In this document: piece by piece, positions 57,552-64,000 of the stretch
Numbering within the stretch: position 1 is the stretch's first letter
Layout: the number at the start of each line of letters is the position of its first letter
Program-made: the position numbers and the translations under genes
Notes under the pieces: model-generated
The model's input: the letters and a program-made list of their open reading frames with translations, nothing else
Database searches by the model: none
Told to the model about the DNA's origin: nothing
From: Coniferiporia sulphurascens
Lineage: Eukaryota; Basidiomycota; Agaricomycetes; Hymenochaetales; Hymenochaetaceae
Assembly (NCBI GenBank): GCA_002794785.1
Contig: NBBA01000007.1
Coordinates: 1,364,001-1,428,000 of the forward strand
DNA length: 64,000 nucleotides
Direction: 5' to 3'

Positions 57552-59439
57552 ATGTTCAGCGGCGACTTCACGAGGAACATCTCGCCGCTGCAGAGCCTGA
57601 TTGCGCGCGCGGTGGACCCGTATAAGCATGAGCCGGATTACGCTGCGCACCTAGAGGTTGCGGAGTACATGAACACCAAGAAGGCGAACACGTACGTATT
57701 TGGCACGTCCTTCCAGCACCATATCCCGCGCAGCTCTTCCCCATGTCCGATCTCCAAAACGCTGACTCTTCATCACTCCATTCTCCCCCGTGTATACAGG
57801 CCTCGTGAAGCCGCAATGACGATCGCACGTATCGTGAACAACCGCAACCCGCACATCTCAATCCTCGCGCTTGCTCTGCTCGAGACGCTCGTGCAGCAGT
57901 GTGGGTACGCGTTCCACTTGCAGATAGCGACGAAGGAGTTCCTGAACGAGCTTGTGCGGCGCTTTCCCGAGCGGCCGCCGCCGTTCCCTGGGCCGGTGAT
58001 GACGAAAATCCTCGAGCTCATCCATACGTGGAAAGAGACGATATGCGCCGAGAGCAGGTGGAAAGAGGATTTGGGCAATATCAGGGACATGCACCGTCTC
58101 CTCACGTTCAAGGGGTACAGGTTTAGGGATCTCTCGACGCGCGTACAACCGGCTGTGGCATCGACGTCTGTGAGTAATTTTGATCCCGTCTTGACTTTAC
58201 CACTAAAGAAGTGTATACGGTTTGTAGAATCTCAAGTCTGCGGAGGAGCTGGAGGAGGAGGACAGGGAGGCACAGGCGGCGAAGTTGCAAGAGCTCATCA
58301 GGCGGGGGACACCGCGCGACCTAGCTGCTGCGCAGGAGCTTATGAAATCGCTCGCGGGCGCGGAGCCCGATAAGAAACCCGACTATCGCTCTCAATCGTT
58401 GACGGAGCTCAACAAGTTGGAACAAAAAGTCATTTTGCTCAACGAAATGCTTGATAACGTCGACACGGCGCGCGGGGAACGCTTTGCGAGTGGAGACGCA
58501 TATGATGTGCGTGGAATCTGATTTTGCTGCGCGCGCGGGGCTTGGCCACTGATTAAGGTCTTTTACAGCAAGTTAGCAATATACTCTCTTCTGCGAGACC
58601 AAAGATTCAAAAATGGATTTCGGACGCGGAGTCCGGCGATCCAGAGATGTTAGGTATGTCGACGAGGTGCTTCTATGGAATTTCTGCTAATTTCCTTTTA
58701 CAGATATTTTCTTGCAAATGAACGACCAGATTAACTCGGTCCTAAACCGATACGAGGCGTTCAAGAAGGGCGACTTCACTGCAGCGGCAAATCCCATTCC
58801 CGCAGAGCTGGCTGGGTAAATTCACTGTGTATATTCAAAGAAGAGACCTATACTGAGATTTGTTTTATTAGGACATCACGAACGCAGGATACATCGTTGA
58901 TTGACTTCGACGACCCTCCAGCACCTTCCGCCGGATCACTGGGTACCCCAGCTGACGACCTAGCCAGCATTTTCGGCTCTACTGCTCCTTCCGCAGGTCC
59001 GCCATCACGCCCACCAGGGGGCTTCACCGTTCCCGTCCAACAGCCAACTCCAACTCCTCACCAATCCTCTACTCCTACTCCGAATGGGGACGCGAACGCT
59101 TTTGCAAACCTCTTCAATTCTTCACCCTCTCCGACACCAAGTGGTGGACCTGTGTTTGGCTCAATATCGCTGCCCTGGACGCCGACGCCGCCGCAGCAAC
59201 AGCAGACAACACAGCCTAGTACGCCGCTACAAACGCAAGGCTCGCCGTATCGCCCTCCAGCGCAGGCACCGCAGCCGCAAGGAGCGTTTTGGAGCATGCA
59301 GTCGGGCGCGGGGTCTCCTCTTGCACCACAACAGCTGCAGAGGCAGCAGCCTCCAGCCCCGACGGCGCCTCAGGTTGTGCCCGCACAGACACAGGCGCAG
59401 AGAAAGGACCCTTTCGCAGACCTGGCGGGCTTGTTTTAG
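57552..59439 (+). CDS. VHS-GAT endosomal/Golgi sorting adaptor (GGA/TOM1 class, no ear domain)
   Basis: Ubiquitin- and clathrin-linked sorting protein of about 530 residues in six exons. The VHS domain covers about residues 10-165 (SPLQSLIARAVDP, AAMTIARIVNNRNPHISILA, LLETLVQQCGYAFHLQIATK, ILELIHTWKE). The GAT domain spans about 210-330 (KLQELIRRGTPRDLAAAQEL, LNKLEQKVILLNEML, LQMNDQINSVLNRYEAFKKG). The C-terminal tail is Pro/Gln/Ser-rich and carries LIDFDDP, a clathrin-box match, and ends DPFADLAGLF with a DPF adaptor-binding motif. No GAE ear is seen, which makes the architecture TOM1-like rather than yeast GGA-like. The last codons and 3' flank are duplicated just downstream. Confidence 0.88.
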
Positions 59440-59950
59440 GAGGGTGGGGTTCGGATTGTAGGAGTTGTCTAGTCGATTATTGGATCTTTTCTTTCTTAAC
59501 TACCGATTATTCCTTGTTTGCTGTTTGCACGAAGTGAATGCTTGTACGCATCTAGGTATTAACATTGGCATGCGCTGATGCAGTGTTCAGTAACGAAGAG
59601 GCTGTGGGAGATATATGCTCGTTGTTCCCGCACAGACACGAGGACCACCTGAGTTTCCGGGTCTCCTCTCACACTACAGCAGCCGACCGCCCCAGCACCC
59701 ACCACAGACACAAGCTCCAAGCCATCGGAGAAAAAACCCTTTCGCAGACTGGCGGTTTTATTTCAAGGGAGTTTGGACTGTAGGAGTTGTGTAATCGATT
59801 TTGTTTTTTTGTACTACCTATTGAACCCCGTTTTCTGTTTTCTGTTGCACAGGGTGAATACTAGTGCATATATAGATGTTGACATTGCAATGCATTGACG
59901 CGGGGTTCAGCAACGGGAAGACGATGGGAGACAACGCACTCAAGCTCTGT
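59370..59950 (+). repeat. Tandem duplication of the VHS-GAT gene 3' end
   Basis: Two units offset by about 329 bp. Shared blocks include ccctttcgcaga (59,409 and 59,738), tgtaggagttgt followed by cgatt, a ttccttgtttgctgtttgca-like stretch, and the distal block gatgcagtgttcagtaacga versus gacgcggggttcagcaacgg. The second unit keeps a decayed version of the last codons (KKPFRRLAVLF-like in place of KDPFADLAGLF). It is not connected to a gene. Confidence 0.85.
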
Positions 59951-60495
59951 GAATTATCGCAGCGCAGAATCCTCTCTACCTTATGGAATCGAAAATAGAA
60001 AACACCGGGTATGAGCCCTACGTGTTACAAGATACAGTAGTCAAATGTATGTCTAACCCTAAAGTCTTAATATAACGCCGCTGGGGCCGAGTAGATCGCC
60101 TTCCTCCATTGCAATGCCAGTTTCCAACCGACGCCTACGGGCAGGCAAGTAATCGGCTAACTGCATTTGCTTATATTTTTTCTTCTTAGAACATGACAAA
60201 AAACACCCCCCTGCACAGAAACCATTCAGTATATCATTTTCGAAACTCAGTTTCATTCTAGGACCTGCCATTATTAGGTATACTATGCCCATTCTTAGTT
60301 ACTTCATTGCATTTTACGGACTTATTCATGATTACATAACACATTCTAGTTTCCCTGCCTGCATAACCCTCTGTATTGCATAGACTAACCCTTCCACCGA
60401 CCCCTATACCGTACGAGAAGTTTGACTGTAGAGGTTAACAGAGTCACTTGCCACAAATTATTATACAATCCATTTGTCATTATTTGAAGACACTC
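59951..60495. other. Intergenic region with a transposon-end relic
   Basis: AT-rich, no gene supported. Bases 60,382-60,430 match the inverted-repeat end found at 49,818 and 51,430. Confidence 0.5.
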
Positions 60496-62243
60496 TCACC
60501 TATTTCTTTCCCTTCTGATATATTCCTTATATAATTCCCTCACCATCGAATCCAGCGCTGCTGGATCCAAATTCAACCTTGATGCGGCTGATTTGGTCCG
60601 ACTCAACAATACTATATGGTCGTCATTCATCAATTGGAAGGGTTGGGGGGAATTTGGCTTTGTCTCGGTTTCCATCTGATGGCCACGCGTGTGACCTAGC
60701 GACTGCTGGAAGCCTGAGGGGGGATGACACCAATCGGGATCAAGGTGCCAATCGCCCGGGGGTGTGCCGCTGGGGTACTTAGAAGGTTGAGTGTCGTGCA
60801 CGTCGTAGATAGATTGCGCGCGAGGATTCTCAGCTACTTGAGAGTTATGGAGAAACCCTAGGCCTACGATTATATTCAACATTGAAGGCCGCTCCAACGG
60901 TAAGCTAGCCCAGCAGCGGATGCACCATTCCCACAAATATTGATTGGGTTTGGGCCATGTCTTGTTAGTATATTCTTCAGGAATGGGAGGAAGTGCGCCT
61001 GTTGCGATGGCGGAGACAACTCCAAGATCGTGCTTAATATGGAAATACGGCAGCTTCTTGGTTAATAAGACCTTTTTATGAGGAAGGTGTGAGCAGACAC
61101 TGTCACACTTGGGAACCTCCAGTACGATCGAACCACCTACAAGAACAGTCATTCCGAACGCCCACACATCGGACGCCTTTGAATACGTGTCGGGCTGTTG
61201 ATCCACTGGAGCGAGAAGTTCAATTGACATATACCTAAGAGTACCTCCGATGCTGCTAGTTGTCGTGCTGACGTTGAACGACCCTGAAACAGCAAGCATA
61301 CGGGATATACCGAAGTCACAAATACAAGGTTCGCCTGAGGAAGACATTAAAATGTTCTCCTGCCTCGCATATAAGGAGGTAGACTTTAAGGACTGATATT
61401 GATGATACACTAACGGGTTTGATATCGGAGTGTATGATGCCATTGCTATGGAGGTAGTCAATCCCTTCCGCGATATGCAGTACCTGATGTACACAAACGG
61501 AGAATGGGTCAGTAGGGTTCTCTATTATTTATGAACAGTTGCTCACTATTTTCAGAAGATCGCAATCCGGGTGTGATTCAAGATACGGAGGACAGTACCG
61601 TTCTCCGTCCACGCTGAAACCAGAGACGGGTAGTTGTTATCTTCGAAGAAGAATCCGTGGAGAGGGAGGATGTACGGGTGGTGCAGCTTCGTCCATATGT
61701 ACAGTTCCTTTACTAGTTTCTATGCGCAACGCCTGGCTCGGACAATGCGGATCGTGAACATGTAGAAGGTACGCACCTTTTGGAATTTCTTATCTCCCAT
61801 TATATGTACACGGAGCCTCTTGACTGCTACCTTCATTTTCTTCTTTCCGCGTGATCGTGAAACGGAGCAATAGCCAGTGAAGATGTCGCTGTAGCCTCCG
61901 TGGGCCTTCATTACAGGACTGATTTCCCATATCTTCCCCGTAAGGTTAAGATGGCCGATGCGTTCAAGAAATCTCTGTAATATGTCCTGGGTGATGGGCC
62001 GGGATCGTAATGCCGTGAGATTTGCATTGACAACAAGACTACATCGGCGTCCAAACTTGCAACATCTCATGCAATCCCCTTTAGAAGTTACAAGACACTA
62101 CATACATATAGTCAGTACTAGTAACGCTAAAGTGACTTGAGCAGACGCCTGACCTTTTGATGACGTAGTTTGCATTGTGAACAGTCGCTGTAGCCTTTAT
62201 GCCCGGTGGCGAGTTTTGGTTGATTTGATGGAGTACGAGGCAT
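60496..62243 (-). CDS. Zn2Cys6 binuclear-cluster / TKL-type protein kinase fusion, with an apparent frameshift
   Basis: Exon 1 (62,154-62,243) starts MPRTPSNQPKLATGHKGYSD and gives CSQCKLRHQK. A 56-nt intron (62,098-62,153) joins it in phase 0 to CLVTSKGD, then CMRCCKFGRRC. The result is C-X2-C-X6-C-X7-C-X2-C-X6-C, the fungal Zn(II)2Cys6 DNA-binding pattern. The same exon runs on into a kinase N-lobe: HGGYSDIFTG glycine loop and KVAVKRL lysine. Later exons give ELYIWTKLHHPYILPLHGFF, LHIAEGIDYLHSNGIIHSD (HSD in place of HRD), KPENILM, CDFGISRM, GGTLRYMSIELLAP and SKASDVWAFGMTVL, as in agaricomycete TKL kinases. Near 61,590 the frame of TENGTVL does not connect with the expected YLESHPDCDLLKI; one base seems missing. 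The C-terminal about 100 residues are variable. It could be a pseudogene or hold a sequence error. Confidence 0.7.
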
Positions 62244-63267
62244 TGTTTCGTCCCACAGAGTCTTGGTGTGATACTAGCACTAGTTCTCTGATCGTGCAGG
62301 AGCTGCCCCCGGTCCTGTATGTATATAAGATACTTTGACGCAATTAGGTGGTGCGGTTGCGGTGCAATGGACGTATTGCGGATATTGGACCTTTAATTGA
62401 GGCTGTGGTTCACCCCAAAGGCCAGGCCTACACCGCATTCGGGTCCTTCCTGAGGAAGTACGAGGACGCGCCGGCAGAAATGCGGTGCTGCATGTTGAAG
62501 TTCGAGCTCGATCTCGGTTTCCCTCGCGCGATTATCTACTGGTTACAAGATATCTACGTTGGTGTGCGGAAAGCATTTGCAAGCGCCGCAAATTGCTGAA
62601 TTTCAGCACGCATATCTATACGCAGCCACTAAGCTATTGGGAAGATTGCCGACGCTTGACAATGTGGACATGGATCGTACGCGTAGTAGGAACCAGTAGT
62701 AAGAACCAAAAAAAGGGAGATACAGCTTCAAGTTAAAGTTAACCCCAAGCCACATGTATACTCACCCCCTCGCTCCGCCTGACTGACTCCGGGAACGCGT
62801 TCCTCACAGACGAGAGCAGGGGCTACATGTACATGTTTATTCTAGTCATGTAACGAACAATTTAAGAAGGTGGAAACTCTGACTTCGACCAATGATAAGC
62901 GCACGACTTGAAAAAGTACGTCCGATACCGTGACAGTAGAAAAGGGACAAGATATTCCCGGGCCGTGCAGTCGCAAACACTCAAAGAGTGGCGTATTGAG
63001 TTCACTCACTCCCACTAAGGCGCTGTTGTCTGTCGACCCGTTCGCCTATTCGCACCCGTGGCATTGGATGCATAAGCGTTCGAGAACTAGGCGGGAGGGA
63101 ATGGTCTTGGAAGTTTCGCATTTTCATTTTTACCTTTCTCCTTTCTTCTGTATATACAAATGAACCATTTTAGATGGGTTAACTATCCAAATAGGACGAA
63201 ACACATTTTTTTAAAAGATTTCCCAACGCAAGTCTCGAACAGTGGTAGAGCCGCAGAGGGAGGGAGT
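62244..63267. other. Intergenic region between the kinase gene and ARG5,6
   Basis: About 1 kb. A plus-strand open frame at 62,348-62,599 (with HPKGQAYTAFGSFLRKYEDA) might be a gene fragment but has no recognised family and no clear continuation. The rest holds nothing supported. Confidence 0.4.
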
Positions 63268-64000
63268 TCACTCGATGGGAATGCCCGCGTACTCATCGTA
63301 CCCCAGAGCGAGGTTCAAGTTCTGCAATTAGACGAGCAGGTAAGTAGGTGAGTCAAATCGGTTCAGTCACAGTTTAAACAAATTTTGACGCGAGGAACGA
63401 GTGAACCTACTTGGAGACACTGCGTAGCCGCTCCTTTTAGAAGGTTATCCAGACCGCCCTAACAGAGTGATTTTCCCAATGAGCTCACATCCACGTCAAC
63501 AAATACATTAATAACTGCACTCACCACAATGACGACCCTATCCCCATCGCTATGCACCTGGAACCCACCAACAGTCCAGCCCTGCTTGCCCTCGACGTCC
63601 GGTAACGTCGGCACAGCCGCGCCGACCGTGATCAGCCGCTCGCCCGCGTAGGCTTCCTCGTATAACGCTTTCACGTCGCGCGCGGAGATCGTCCGATTAA
63701 GAGGGGCGGAGAGGACACTGAGGATCCCGCTGAACCACGGCGCAACGGAGGGTACGAACGCGATCTTCAGCCCCGCACCTCCGGCTGTTGTCTCCGATCC
63801 AGATCCAGATCCGGACCCAGAGAGTAAACGCGAGAGGTGTCGCCCAGCCTCCCGTTCATGTATATGATCCGTAAGCGCGTACGCGCGGACCCCACCAGCG
63901 AGCGACTCCAGCGAGACCTTCGGTACAGTCGTCGGGCGCCCATCTGCGTCGCTAGCGCCTGCGACGGTGCCTGCGCCGCTGAATCCCGAGATGCCGAAGA
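63268..64000 (-). CDS. ARG5,6: ARG5,6: acetylglutamate kinase / N-acetyl-gamma-glutamyl-phosphate reductase, C-terminal part only
   Basis: Mitochondrial precursor protein that catalyses steps two and three of arginine biosynthesis; only the reductase end is in the window, and the 5' part lies beyond base 64,000. Visible exons read FGISGFSGAGTVAG, then DGRPTTVPKVSLESLAGGVR, then AYALTDHIHEREAGRHLSRL, then IAFVPSVAPWFSGILSVLSA and GWTVGGFQVHSDGDRVVIV. The last two small exons give GGLDNLLKGAATQCLQ and NLNLALGYDEYAGIPIE, with stop at 63,268. The motif HIHEREAGRHL carries the family's active-site region residues, and GGLDNLLKGAA is the usual C-terminal signature. A Gly/Ser repeat insert (SGSGSGSGS) lies in a loop. 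Confidence 0.94.

Noticed and set aside
1..64000. tRNA, rRNA genes, CRISPR arrays, retrotransposon proteins
   Set aside because: None could be recognised on either strand; no reverse-transcriptase, integrase or transposase motif was seen, and CRISPR arrays are not expected in a fungal nucleus.

Overview
This window is nuclear DNA from a filamentous basidiomycete, most likely an Agaricomycete of white-rot (polypore) type. The evidence is intron-dense genes with 50-80 nt GT-AG introns, tight head-to-head and tail-to-tail packing, a membrane-anchored copper radical oxidase, agaricomycete-type CSC1 and TKL-kinase proteins and no bacterial-style operons. The species cannot be fixed from the sequence. 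Gene models below were spliced by eye, so exon borders and exact lengths are approximate unless positions are given.

Bases 1-24,200 are a dense housekeeping block: UTP22/NRAP (-, partial at the left edge), an E2 ubiquitin-conjugating enzyme with a SUMO-interacting tail (-), a CSC1/OSCA-type channel (+), mitochondrial release factor 1 (-), WDR59/MTC5 (+), the SUMO E1 subunit UBA2 (+), PUF6 (-), 3-hydroxyanthranilate dioxygenase (-) and UTP7/BING4 (+). Three of these (UTP22, PUF6, UTP7) act in ribosome biogenesis.

Bases 24,200-32,400 hold a small glycine-rich protein with a TATA box, a secreted and membrane-anchored copper radical oxidase, and the INO80 subunit IES6.

Bases 32,300-45,200 are an accessory, gene-poor zone built by repeated segmental duplication. 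The 3' end of IES6 and its flank are copied in tandem, with a third partial copy 5 kb further on. A gene for a Tyr-Gly-Ser-Asn-rich prion-like protein (intact at 40.8-41.6 kb) has two degenerate relatives at 34.2-35.2 and 37.6-39.5 kb. In those the ancestral frame is broken, but a shifted frame is open for 255 and 556 codons. A small C2H2 zinc-finger gene follows.

Bases 45,200-49,700 carry a secreted hydrophobic protein and the checkpoint clamp loader RAD17. Bases 49,900-54,800 hold three paralogous AsaB/CmcJ-like genes with matching TATA boxes. Bases 55,100-59,450 hold a disordered conserved protein and a VHS-GAT sorting adaptor whose 3' end is also duplicated in tandem.

Bases 60,500-62,250 encode what appears to be a fusion of a Zn2Cys6 binuclear cluster to a TKL-type kinase, apparently with one frameshift. 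The right edge carries the C-terminal part of ARG5,6 of arginine biosynthesis. The most unusual items are the Zn2Cys6-kinase fusion, the decaying YGSGN array with its shifted open frames, the SIM-bearing E2 with a 12-nt microexon, and the two unrelated genes whose 3' ends were duplicated in tandem.
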